From Bacillota bacterium (GTDB lineage Bacteria > Bacillota > Clostridia > Peptostreptococcales > Acidaminobacteraceae), in the NCBI GenBank assembly GCA_025210655.1, contig JAOARG010000081.1, forward strand, positions 23,289 to 87,288: a stretch of DNA of 64,000 nt, read 5' to 3'. This document shows, in pieces, positions 17,560 to 25,032 of the stretch. Position 1 is the stretch's first letter, and the number at the start of each line of letters is the position of its first letter. Under the pieces are notes generated by a model that ran no database searches, was not told the origin of the DNA, and was given only the letters and a program-made list of their open reading frames with translations. Position numbers and translations under genes: made by a program.

Positions 17560-17703
17560 ATGGTTAATATAATTGTAGGAGGAATATTTTTAGGAATTAT
17601 TGCTTTAGCATTTAGTAAAACCAGAAAAGATATAAAAGAGAACAAGTGTAGTTGTGGTTCCTCTTGTTCAAGTAGTAAAAATTGTGGTGGATCTTGCCAC
17701 TAG
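17560..17703 (+). CDS. FeoB-associated Cys-rich membrane protein (first copy)
   Basis: A 47-aa protein with a single membrane helix (residues about 3-18, IIVGGIFLGIIALAFS) and a Cys-rich tail with five Cys (CSCGSSCSSSKNCGGSC). It matches the small FeoB-associated proteins found after feoB in clostridia. Its role is unknown; metal handling beside the pore is a common guess. AAGGAGG lies 5-6 nt before ATG. The tag stop is directly followed by the promoter of the FMN riboswitch. Confidence 0.85.
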   Translation: MVNIIVGGIFLGIIALAFSKTRKDIKENKCSCGSSCSSSKNCGGSCH

Positions 17704-17704
17704 A

Positions 17705-17733
17705 TTGACATTTACATGAACTAATGATAAAAT
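17705..17733 (+). promoter_or_regulatory. Sigma-A promoter of the FMN riboswitch transcript
   Basis: TTGACA (17705-17710) and TAAAAT (17728-17733) with a 17-nt spacer, about 30 nt before the aptamer. Confidence 0.8.
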
Positions 17734-17761
17734 AGAGACGAAATTAAATATTATGTTTAAT

Positions 17762-17926
17762 TCTTCAGGGCGGGGTGTGATTCCCCACCGGCGGTAAAGC
17801 CCGCGAGCCGAAAGGTTGATCTGGTGTAATTCCAGAGCCGACAGTTATAGTCTGGATGGAAGGAGAATACTGTAATAAGTTTTGTTGATTATTTACCCTG
17901 AGAATTTTTTTCTCGGGGTTTTTTAT
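17762..17926 (+). promoter_or_regulatory. FMN riboswitch (RFN element) with terminator
   Basis: The aptamer (17762-17872) has the standard blocks: TTCAGGGCGGGGTG, CCCCACCGGCGGTAAAGCCC, GCGAGCC, TCTGGTG..CCAGAGCCGACAGT and TGGATGGAAGGAGAA. A terminator follows at 17894-17926, with ACCCTGAGAA pairing with TTCTCGGGGT and then T6. FMN binding is expected to favour termination and so lower ribU expression. Confidence 0.95.
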
Positions 17927-17978
17927 TTATGACAAAAGCTTAATTCTCCAGTTTACTTATTCATAAGGAGGAGTTTTG

Positions 17979-18581
17979 ATGGAACACAAATTATCTGAAG
18001 GTAGAATGCTTTCAACGAGTAATATGATAAAGATAGCACTTTTGGCGGTTATTAGTTATTTAGTAATGTTTATTGAATTCCCATTGCCATTTTTTCCACC
18101 ATTCTTAAAGATTGACTTTAGTGATCTTCCGGCGCTAATCGGTGGATTTGCAATCAGTCCAATAGCGGGAGTTTTAATTGAACTTATCAAAAACCTTTTA
18201 CATTTCGTATTTCAAACATCAACTGGTGGAGTAGGGGAATTAGCAAACTTTGTTATAGGTTCGGCACTTATATTCCCAGCAGCAGTTATTTATCATATGA
18301 ACAAGAGTAAGAAAAATGCAATTTACGGACTTATTGTAGGTAGTATTACAATGGGTATTGTCGGTGGTCTTGCAAATTATTATGTATTATTACCTTTCTA
18401 TAGTAAGTTTATGCCACTTGAGGTAATAGTATCATCAGCAGCTGCACTAAACAATATGATTACAGATATGAATTCATTGATTATTTATGGTATAGTACCT
18501 TTCAATATCATAAAAGCACTGATTGTTTCTGTAGTTACACTTTCAATTTATAAAAAAGTATCGGTGATACTTCATAAGTAA
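17979..18581 (+). CDS. ribU: Riboflavin ECF transporter S component RibU
   Basis: A 200-aa membrane protein with about six helices, the substrate-binding unit of an ECF transporter for riboflavin. IEFPLPFFPPFLKIDFSDLPALIGGFAISPIAG is the RibU signature, with the Asp-rich loop and the Ala-rich helix 1 (IKIALLAVISYLVMF). The start is ATG 17979, 7 nt after AGGAGG; the in-frame TTG at 17976 is less well placed. The FMN riboswitch fixes the substrate. No ECF energising genes are nearby, as for queT. Confidence 0.95.
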   Translation: MEHKLSEGRMLSTSNMIKIALLAVISYLVMFIEFPLPFFPPFLKIDFSDLPALIGGFAISPIAGVLIELIKNLLHFVFQTSTGGVGELANFVIGSALIFPAAVIYHMNKSKKNAIYGLIVGSITMGIVGGLANYYVLLPFYSKFMPLEVIVSSAAALNNMITDMNSLIIYGIVPFNIIKALIVSVVTLSIYKKVSVILHK

Positions 18582-18591
18582 AAAAATTTTT

Positions 18592-18620
18592 GGCGCATTT
18601 ATTTGCGCCTTATTTTTTTG
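18592..18620 (+). terminator. Terminator of ribU
   Basis: GGCGCA-tttatt-TGCGCC is followed by TTATTTTTTT. The T-run runs into the outer end of the palindromic array. Confidence 0.8.
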
Positions 18621-18925
18621 CCTAGGTGCACCCTTGATGCTCGCCCAGCTGAAAATATCTTTTTGATTATTTTCAAGCCCAGTTGGAACGTATTATCATA
18701 GTTCCTCGCCCAGTCGCTTGTAAAACAAGCTCGTACGCGGATATTTCTCTAAGGAGAAATTATTCTTTGGCGTAGTTCTTAATTCGATAAAAATTTCTCT
18801 TTAGAGAAATATCAATGTACGAGCTTGCTAAGCAAGCGACTGGGCGAGAAATTACGGTAGTACATTTCAACTGGGCGAATGAACACGGTGAATGACTGGG
18901 CGAGCACCAAAGGTGCGGCTAGGCA
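18619..18925. repeat. CGCCCAG-core composite palindrome, two-sided copy
   Basis: Left cores: CGCCCAG at 18642, AGCCCAG at 18676, CGCCCAG at 18707. Right cores: CTGGGCG at 18840, 18871 and 18896. The outer ends GCCTAG and CTAGGC also pair. Left spacers are the hairpins TGAAAATA..TATTTTCA, GGAAC..GTTCC and CTTGT-aaa-ACAAG. Right spacers include GAAAT..ATTTC and CTTGC-tta-GCAAG. Two near-identical tips (ATTTCTC..GAGAAAT, near 18741-18760 and 18791-18812) meet at the centre. It occupies most of the 371-nt gap between the converging genes ribU and the minus-strand gene at 18953; I see no ORF. Confidence 0.85.
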
Positions 18926-18926
18926 A

Positions 18927-18950
18927 TAAAAAAAGCGCATCCGCGCCTTT
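18927..18950 (-). terminator. Terminator of the minus-strand small gene
   Basis: On the minus strand GCGC-ggat-GCGC is followed by T7, directly after the stop of the 98-aa gene. The plus-strand ribU terminator stem also uses GGCGC. Confidence 0.65.
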
Positions 18951-18952
18951 TT

Positions 18953-19249
18953 TTATTGGTTATTCATAGCTAAAAACATCATTGCCATTTCAAGTCCTTT
19001 TACAAGTTCTTCTTTTACTAATGTCATTGAAGCGTCTTCTGATCCTTCTTTTACTGTAAGTCTTGCTACGTTTTTTCCGATTTCTAGTGAAACAAAATCT
19101 TCTTTTAGCACGTTTTGGCATGATTCCTTAAGAAGTGATTTGATTTTATCTTCCTTAAGGTAGTTTTCGAATTGATTTTGAACTGAGACTAGTATTCTTT
19201 TTTCATCGTCAAATTCGATGTATTTAATAAATTGATTTAAATTTTCCAT
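18953..19249 (-). CDS. Small protein of unknown function
   Basis: I do not recognise this family. The protein has 98 aa and is acidic and Lys-rich, with no signal peptide or membrane helix. It reads as an alpha/beta fold: helix (ENLNQFIKYIEF), strand, helix (QFENYLKEDKIKSLLKESCQNVL), strands (FVSLEIGKNVARLTVKEG) and a C-terminal helix (LVKEELVKGLEMAMMFLAM). AGGAGG lies 5 nt before the ATG on the minus strand, and a terminator follows the stop, so it is very likely a real monocistronic gene. It diverges from the response-regulator genes. Confidence 0.7.
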   Translation of the reverse strand: MENLNQFIKYIEFDDEKRILVSVQNQFENYLKEDKIKSLLKESCQNVLKEDFVSLEIGKNVARLTVKEGSEDASMTLVKEELVKGLEMAMMFLAMNNQ

Positions 19250-19409
19250 GGTATCCTCCTAATATTTATCTTTCTTTATGCATATATATTATAAAATTTT
19301 TTGATGAAATCCTCAAGTATTAAGAGTATAAAGAGGGTAGATATTATTGTATAATGATATTATATTGTTTAAGTTACTATTGCAAGTGTATGGGAGTGAA
19401 AATTGTTAT

Positions 19410-19769
19410 ATGAGAAGAGTGTTGATATGTGATGATTCCAAGGTAATTAGAATTAAGTTGAAGCTTATACTTGAAAGCAGTGGGTATGAAGTGATTGGCG
19501 AGGCAATCAATGGTAAGGATGCAGTAAATAAGGTTATGAAAGATAAACCTGATATTATCACGATGGATATAACAATGCCAGAACTCAATGGTATTGAAGC
19601 GGTTAAGTATATTAAAGAGTTTGATAAGGACGTAAAAATAGTGGTTATTAGTGCTCTTAGTCAAAAATCTATGATTTTGAGTGCCCTTAGCAACGGTGCA
19701 GATAATTACATAATTAAACCTTTTGAAAAGTCCGATGTAGTAAATGTGATTAACAAATTGGGAGGCTGA
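19410..19769 (+). CDS. Single-domain response regulator (CheY-like) 1
   Basis: A stand-alone receiver domain of about 119 aa. The acidic pair is in LICDDSKVIR. The phospho-acceptor Asp is in PDIITMDITMPELNGIEAVK, the switch Ser in VVISALSQKS and the conserved Lys in NYIIKPFEK. The Met at 19410 starts directly before the first strand; GGGAG is about 13 nt upstream, which is rather far. There is no output domain, so it acts by protein contact or as a phosphate sink. It lies 2 nt before a second CheY-like gene, which in turn overlaps a giant CheA-like kinase gene. Confidence 0.9.
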   Translation: MRRVLICDDSKVIRIKLKLILESSGYEVIGEAINGKDAVNKVMKDKPDIITMDITMPELNGIEAVKYIKEFDKDVKIVVISALSQKSMILSALSNGADNYIIKPFEKSDVVNVINKLGG

Positions 19770-19771
19770 TT

Positions 19772-20137
19772 ATGGCTAGGATAAGTATTGCTGATGATTC
19801 TGTAGTAATGAGAAAAACACTGAAAAGAATAATTGAAAATATGGGACATCAAGTTGTTTCTGAGGCATCTAATGGGGATGAAATTATAAAGCAATATAGG
19901 GAATTGAAGCCAGATTTGATTACTATGGATATAACAATGCCAAAAACTAATGGTATTGAGGCAGTTAGGGAACTATGCAATACATATGATGATATTGTTA
20001 TAGTTATGGTTAGTGCAATAAATGAAAAAAGAAAGGTTTTTGATGCTTTGAAATACGGTGCAAAGCATTATATAATAAAACCTTTTGAGGAAGATACAGC
20101 GGTAGGAATTATTAAGATGGTGCTTGGTGATGAATAG
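19772..20137 (+). CDS. Single-domain response regulator (CheY-like) 2
   Basis: A 121-aa receiver domain, paralogous to the gene before it. It has ISIADDSVVMRKTLKRII, phospho-acceptor Asp in PDLITMDITMPKTNGIEAV, Ser in VMVSAINEKR and Lys in HYIIKPFEED. The stretch ITMDITMP is identical in both. GGGAGG lies 8-9 nt before ATG. Its 3' end overlaps the kinase start by 8 nt, so the kinase is translationally coupled to it. Confidence 0.92.
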   Translation: MARISIADDSVVMRKTLKRIIENMGHQVVSEASNGDEIIKQYRELKPDLITMDITMPKTNGIEAVRELCNTYDDIVIVMVSAINEKRKVFDALKYGAKHYIIKPFEEDTAVGIIKMVLGDE

Positions 20138-23100
20138 ACAGAAAACGGGAATAGTTGTACTAATATGCTTGATGGGCATATTAGCTCTTCTTTCCTTTAA
20201 TGACTTATTTATTGATTTTGATAAGAATATTGTTGAAGTAAGTAACTGGCACTATATTGACCAGGAATTTGTCGACCCTAAAATTATAGATAGTGATTTT
20301 GAAGGAAGGGCTATTAAGATGCCTGGTACCTTGAAAAAGCTAACTGGAGATGGCTTTGGATATGGTACTTTTTTTACTAGTGTGTCAATTCCTGATGAGT
20401 GGATAGGAAAAAGCATTGCTATAAGGAAAGACTATATTCTTTGTGCTGATGATATTTATGTGGATGGAGAATTTTTAGAAAGTACAGGAAAGATTTCTGT
20501 ATCTAAGGATAATTATGAGGCTAGATATGATACGGTTATTTTAGCTTTTATTCCTAAAAGTAATGAAGTAACATTTGTAATACAGGCATCAAATTTCGAT
20601 GACCGTGTTGGAGCTTTTAAGCCCATAAATATTGGTCCAAGTGCGGAAATATTTAAAAGGTCCCAGATTGCAACAGCTAAAGAAATGTTTTTATTTGGTG
20701 TAATTATAGTTATGGGAATGTATCATTTAGGATTATATGTGAGAAGAAAAAATGATATGTCTAGTCTTTATTTTGGTCTTTTCTGTCTTATGATTGCAAT
20801 GAGGAATGTTTTGCTAGGGGAAAGGATATTAATAAAGGTTTTGAGATTTCCTGAATGGGAGATAGTATCTAAATTTGCATATGCATCTGTTTTTCTAAGT
20901 CTTATTTTTATATATAGATTTTGTAGCCATGTATTTCCTAAATATATAAATAGTAAATATGATAAATGGATATCATGGATTTGTTATGTTTGTATAGGAA
21001 TAATAGTCTTAGCCCCTAATTATATATACGATAATACTCTTAATGTATTTTATGTACTCTTGATTTTCCTATTCTTTTACCTTTTAAGGGGCATAGTTTT
21101 AGCAGCGATAAATAAGGAGAGGGGCGCAACATTTTTTGTTTTCACTGTATCTTTTTTATCAATGACTACAATTGTTGATGTTCTGAATCAAAGTATGATA
21201 ATTAATACGGGATCATTGGTTCCGGTAGGACTTTTTGTATTTATTTTTTCTCAGGCATATTTATTGATTATTAAATCAACAGAAGCTTTTGAAAATGTTG
21301 AAAAATACTCCTATGAAATAAGACGAATGAATGAAGACTTGGAAGATATAGTATATAAAAGAACAAGTGATTTAAGCGATGCACTAGGGTCGCTTGAAAA
21401 GAGAAATATGTCTATAAAGAACTTGGTTGATAACTCTAATCAGGGATTCCTTTGTTTTGGTATGGATCTTTTAATTGATGAGAGTTACGGAATGAAATGT
21501 AAAGAAATATTAGGAGAAGATGGTCTTGGCAAGAATTTCTTCAAGTTAATATATAAAGATAGTAATGAAGAGATGGATTTTGCCTGTGATGTTGTTGGAA
21601 ATATTTTTAAGGAAGATGATTTATCTAAATTAGATGTATATATAAGTTTGCTTGATACAGAAGTTCAGATTGATGATAAGTATGTAGATGTAAAATATAA
21701 AATTATCGATGATATGGAAGAACAGTTTAAGATAATGGTTACTATGACAGATATATCAGAGAGGAAATTATTAGAAGCAGAAATGGCTAGTGAAAAGAAC
21801 AATCTTACTATGCTTGTTAAGGCATTTATTTATAAAAATGATCTTGTTTATCTGCTTAAAGATTATAAATATTTCTGTAGGTCAGAGTATTTAAGTATCC
21901 TTAATGATAGAAGTGATTTTAATGAAAAAATAAAGGAATTATTTAGAATTATTCATACCTTTAAGGGTAATTTTGCTCAGTTTTATATGATAGGAGCAGT
22001 TGATAATTTAAGTGCATTTGAAGATATTTTGGAAGGCTATAGGCTTCATGATGTAAATGATTATGAATTGGAAATAAAGACCCTTAAAGAATTTGACATA
22101 TACGGATTTATCTCAGAAGATATGCAGTACTTAATTGGAAAAGTAGGAAAGAATTATTTTGATAAAAATGACGAGTTTGTTGTTGACTACAATGAATATA
22201 AATCCCTTGAAAACGAAATACTACAGCTTTCCTATATGCCAAATCTAGTTAAGGTAATTCCAAAACTTCAAAGATTGAAAAATCAAAATATTGGAGACTT
22301 ATTTATAAGTTATAGGGATTATATATTTGAGTTGGCAAAAAGTCTTGATAAGGAAGTTACTTTTAATTTCATTCAAGATGAACAAATATTCGTGGATACC
22401 GATAGATATGTTGAGTTTTCAAGATCTATTATAAATATATTTAAGAATATTCTTGACCATGGTATAGAGGGGCTAGATGAAAGAATAGAAAAAGGCAAGC
22501 CTCCAATTGGTAAAATCGATTTTGTAATAATAAAAAGAAGTGGAGAAATTCTTATTGAAATTATAGATGATGGTAGGGGAATAGACTATGGAGCAATTAG
22601 GAAAAAATATGATGTATCATATTCTGATGAGGAAATTTTAGACTTAATTTTTGAAGATGATATAAGTAGCAAATCCAGTGTAAGTAGTATTTCAGGCAGA
22701 GGTGTGGGCCTTTCTGCTGTTAAGAAAGCAGTCCTTCAGCTTGGAGGATCTATAAAGGCTATATCTAATAAAGATGATGGAACTAAGTTTGAAATTAGGC
22801 TCCCTTATAGTGAAGAAGAAATGAAAATCATCGAAAATAAAGATTTCATGCAGTCTATAATCGATAGTATAAGTAAGTATTCATTAACAGAGTTCGGTAT
22901 AGATAAGATTGAAGTAAATGATTATATAGCTGATGAAAATTTAAATGAGATTTCCTCGGCTGTACTAATGAGGGGATCTGTAAATGGTCTTGTTTTGATA
23001 TCAGGTGGTAAAAAACTATCTAAGTTAATGCTTGATAGGTTAGGTATTGAAGAAGAGTATATAGATGAGGAAATTATAGCTGACAGTATAGGTGAATTTA

Positions 23101-23291
23101 GTAATATGGTTATTGGAAATGTACTTAGGGATTATGAAGAGAGGGGCATGCTAATGCACCTTGGAAATCCTATTAAATTTTATGGACTAGAGCAAAAAAT
23201 GTTTGTATCAAGTTATGATATAGTTGCAAAGAACATAATGATAGGTGATTCCAATGTGAAAGTAGTATTTGTAGAGAATGTCTTTAATTGA
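20130..23291 (+). CDS. 7TM sensor kinase with CheA-like HPt/ATPase core and C-terminal CheX-like phosphatase domain
   Basis: A single polypeptide of about 1053 aa. In order: an N-terminal membrane helix (about 7-25); an extracytoplasmic sensor like 7TMR-DISM extracellular domains (about 26-185); a seven-helix membrane block (about 190-395); a coiled linker; a PAS-like region ending MVTMTDISERK (to about 555); an HPt domain with phospho-acceptor His609 in RIIHTFKGNFAQF; an HATPase domain with a CheA-type N box NIFKNILDHGIEGLDERIEK, G1 IIDDGRGIDY and G2 GRGVGLSAVKKAV; and a C-terminal domain (about 905-1053) ending like CheX/CheC, with ADSIGEFSNMVIGNV carrying the ExxxN catalytic pattern. No CheW-type SH3 domain follows the ATPase. 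GTG and TTG codons lie just upstream; ATG 20130 is preferred. Two CheY genes precede it. Signal and output are unknown. Confidence 0.85.
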   Translation: MNRQKTGIVVLICLMGILALLSFNDLFIDFDKNIVEVSNWHYIDQEFVDPKIIDSDFEGRAIKMPGTLKKLTGDGFGYGTFFTSVSIPDEWIGKSIAIRKDYILCADDIYVDGEFLESTGKISVSKDNYEARYDTVILAFIPKSNEVTFVIQASNFDDRVGAFKPINIGPSAEIFKRSQIATAKEMFLFGVIIVMGMYHLGLYVRRKNDMSSLYFGLFCLMIAMRNVLLGERILIKVLRFPEWEIVSKFAYASVFLSLIFIYRFCSHVFPKYINSKYDKWISWICYVCIGIIVLAPNYIYDNTLNVFYVLLIFLFFYLLRGIVLAAINKERGATFFVFTVSFLSMTTIVDVLNQSMIINTGSLVPVGLFVFIFSQAYLLIIKSTEAFENVEKYSYEIRRMNEDLEDIVYKRTSDLSDALGSLEKRNMSIKNLVDNSNQGFLCFGMDLLIDESYGMKCKEILGEDGLGKNFFKLIYKDSNEEMDFACDVVGNIFKEDDLSKLDVYISLLDTEVQIDDKYVDVKYKIIDDMEEQFKIMVTMTDISERKLLEAEMASEKNNLTMLVKAFIYKNDLVYLLKDYKYFCRSEYLSILNDRSDFNEKIKELFRIIHTFKGNFAQFYMIGAVDNLSAFEDILEGYRLHDVNDYELEIKTLKEFDIYGFISEDMQYLIGKVGKNYFDKNDEFVVDYNEYKSLENEILQLSYMPNLVKVIPKLQRLKNQNIGDLFISYRDYIFELAKSLDKEVTFNFIQDEQIFVDTDRYVEFSRSIINIFKNILDHGIEGLDERIEKGKPPIGKIDFVIIKRSGEILIEIIDDGRGIDYGAIRKKYDVSYSDEEILDLIFEDDISSKSSVSSISGRGVGLSAVKKAVLQLGGSIKAISNKDDGTKFEIRLPYSEEEMKIIENKDFMQSIIDSISKYSLTEFGIDKIEVNDYIADENLNEISSAVLMRGSVNGLVLISGGKKLSKLMLDRLGIEEEYIDEEIIADSIGEFSNMVIGNVLRDYEERGMLMHLGNPIKFYGLEQKMFVSSYDIVAKNIMIGDSNVKVVFVENVFN

Positions 23292-23308
23292 TAACTTATG
23301 GAGGAAGA

Positions 23309-24529
23309 ATGATATACGATGTTATTATAGTAGGAATGGGTCCCAGTGGATTAATGGCTGGAGCCACGATAGATTCAAAATTTAAGGTGCTTATGATAGA
23401 TAGCAATAATGGTCCAGGAAAGAAGTTGTTGATATCTGGAAAGGGACAGTGTAACTATACTAATAATGAACTTATAGAGAATTTCGAAAGCCATTACGGT
23501 AAGAATGGTAGGTTTTTGAGAAAAGCCCTAAGGGATTTCACTAATAGGGATGTTATGAATTTTTTCAGTGAAAGTGGTCTTGATTCTATAGTTAGGGATG
23601 ACGGAAAAGTTTTTCCAAGTACATTTGATTCCCATGATATTTTAAATGTTCTTATGGAAAGTATAAAGAGTAAGGGTCATGATATTAAGTATAATTGTAA
23701 GCTTCTAGACTTCCATGGGGAAGGGGAGCTATATAAAGTCCTTACTGAAAAAGGTTCATTTGAGACTAAGTCTATTGTTTTTGCTGTAGGTGGAAAGTCT
23801 CAGGCTGTACTTGGATCAGATGGTAAAATAGTCGATTTGTTAAAAAATAAAGGTATTAAAATTGTTGAGCAGGAAGCTTCATTAACTCCCCTGATATTTA
23901 ATAGCAGTTTGGCTAAATTGTCTGGTATAGCTTTTGACCATGTTTCCCTTAGTTGTTATAGAAATAATAAGAGAGTAGGTATATATAAGGGAAGGATGCT
24001 TATTACCCATAAGGGAATTAGCGGTCCACTTGTTATTAATAATTCCAGGGATTTTAAATCAGGTGATGAAATTGCAATCAATTTTATTTCAATGGAAAAA
24101 GGTGATTTAGAGAAATTGTTCATGAGTCAAGTTAAGGAAAATGGTAAGTGGCAATTAATAACCTTCCTAAGGAAAAATTTTGGGGAATCTTTAACAGAAA
24201 GCTTTTTAGACTATGTGATTGAAGATATTGGTCTTAAAAGGGATATAAATATTTCAGAAATAAAGAAAGATGATAGAAAAAGCATAGTTTCTTATCTAGT
24301 AGATTTTAGGATTAAAAATATTAGAAAAGATGGTTTTAAAATCGCCATGTCAACTAAGGGCGGGATTAGTTTGAAAGAAATAAGCCCTAAGGATTTTCAA
24401 CTTAAAAAAATGAAAAATATTTATGTTATTGGAGAAATGATAGATATTGATGGAGACACAGGTGGTTTTAATATTCAAGGGGCTTTTTCCATGGGACGCT
24501 TAGTTGGTAAAAGTTTAAATAACATGTAG
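23309..24529 (+). CDS. HI0933/YhiN-family FAD-dependent oxidoreductase
   Basis: A flavoprotein of about 406 aa. The dinucleotide-binding motif is DVIIVGMGPSGLMAGA at the N-terminus. It is followed by GPGKKLLISGKGQCNYTNN, the diagnostic HI0933 (BaiN-like) motif, and a C-terminal GEMIDIDGDTGGFNIQGAFSMGRLVG that completes FAD binding. The family's physiological reaction is poorly defined; BaiN homologues have been linked to reductive metabolism. TTG 23288 is possible, but GGAGG at 23300-23304 points to ATG 23309. It lies 17 nt after the kinase gene, so it may be co-transcribed, though a functional link is not evident. Confidence 0.9.
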   Translation: MIYDVIIVGMGPSGLMAGATIDSKFKVLMIDSNNGPGKKLLISGKGQCNYTNNELIENFESHYGKNGRFLRKALRDFTNRDVMNFFSESGLDSIVRDDGKVFPSTFDSHDILNVLMESIKSKGHDIKYNCKLLDFHGEGELYKVLTEKGSFETKSIVFAVGGKSQAVLGSDGKIVDLLKNKGIKIVEQEASLTPLIFNSSLAKLSGIAFDHVSLSCYRNNKRVGIYKGRMLITHKGISGPLVINNSRDFKSGDEIAINFISMEKGDLEKLFMSQVKENGKWQLITFLRKNFGESLTESFLDYVIEDIGLKRDINISEIKKDDRKSIVSYLVDFRIKNIRKDGFKIAMSTKGGISLKEISPKDFQLKKMKNIYVIGEMIDIDGDTGGFNIQGAFSMGRLVGKSLNNM

Positions 24530-24556
24530 CTTTATATCAAAAGAACTAATATTATA

Positions 24557-24612
24557 TTGACAATGAATATCATTTGTATTAATCTATTAGTATAAGATGA
24601 TAATGAAAATCA
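24557..24612 (+). promoter_or_regulatory. feo operon 2 promoter with two Fur-type boxes
   Basis: TTGACA (24557-24562) and TAATCT (24580-24585) with 17 nt between, identical in form to the first feo promoter. Fur-like boxes lie at 24558-24572 (TGACAAT-G-AATATCA, over the -35) and 24598-24612 (TGATAAT-G-AAAATCA, at or after the start point). This suggests iron repression by occlusion. Confidence 0.75.
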
Positions 24613-24648
24613 TTAAAGTTGATTTTTGACATAGAAAGGACGATTTAT

Positions 24649-24873
24649 ATGCCGTTAAACATGGTTTCTAAAGGTTCGGAAGTAGTACTTAAAAACATAT
24701 TCTGGGGAGAAAAGCTAAAAAGAAAGCTTCAAGACATGGGGCTTACTCCTGGTGTAAAGTTAAAGGTTGTTTCTGATAGTGGAAAGGGCCCTGTTGTTAT
24801 TGATGTTAGAGGTACTAGGCTGGCATTAGGTAGAGGTATACTAAATAAAATATATGTAGATGGTGCAGCATAG
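24649..24873 (+). CDS. feoA: FeoA-domain protein (second copy)
   Basis: About 74 aa, with the canonical FeoA pattern LKNIFWGEKLKRKLQDMGLTPGVKLKVVSDSGKGPVVIDVRGTRLALGRGIL. The LxDMGLTPG turn is intact here, unlike in the first copy. ATG 24649 follows AAAGGA by 9 nt; an in-frame TTG at 24619 would fall inside the Fur-controlled leader and is rejected. It is followed by a 159-nt gap with a long inverted repeat, then feoB. Confidence 0.9.
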   Translation: MPLNMVSKGSEVVLKNIFWGEKLKRKLQDMGLTPGVKLKVVSDSGKGPVVIDVRGTRLALGRGILNKIYVDGAA

Positions 24874-24900
24874 ACTGCATATTTAATAGGAAATGTTATG

Positions 24901-24999
24901 ATAGTATTTAATTTTTTCTTTTTATTTTACTTTCTGAGAAGTCTGTTGTAAGGCTTGAAAATAGAGGGTTTTGACTGAAAAGAAAAATTTAAATACTAT
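24901..24999 (+). repeat. 22-bp inverted repeat in the feoA-feoB gap
   Basis: The arm at 24901-24922 (starts ATAGTATTTA) is complementary to 24978-24999 (ends AAATACTAT) with one mismatch over 22 bp. The loop of 55 nt contains smaller possible stems. It ends 33 nt before the feoB2 start. It is A/T-rich and lacks a terminal T-run of the usual sort, so it is not a plain terminator. RNA processing or differential stability between feoA and feoB is possible. Confidence 0.7.
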
Positions 25000-25032
25000 T
25001 TTTAGGTTTTGGCTGAATTGGAGGCATAAGCA

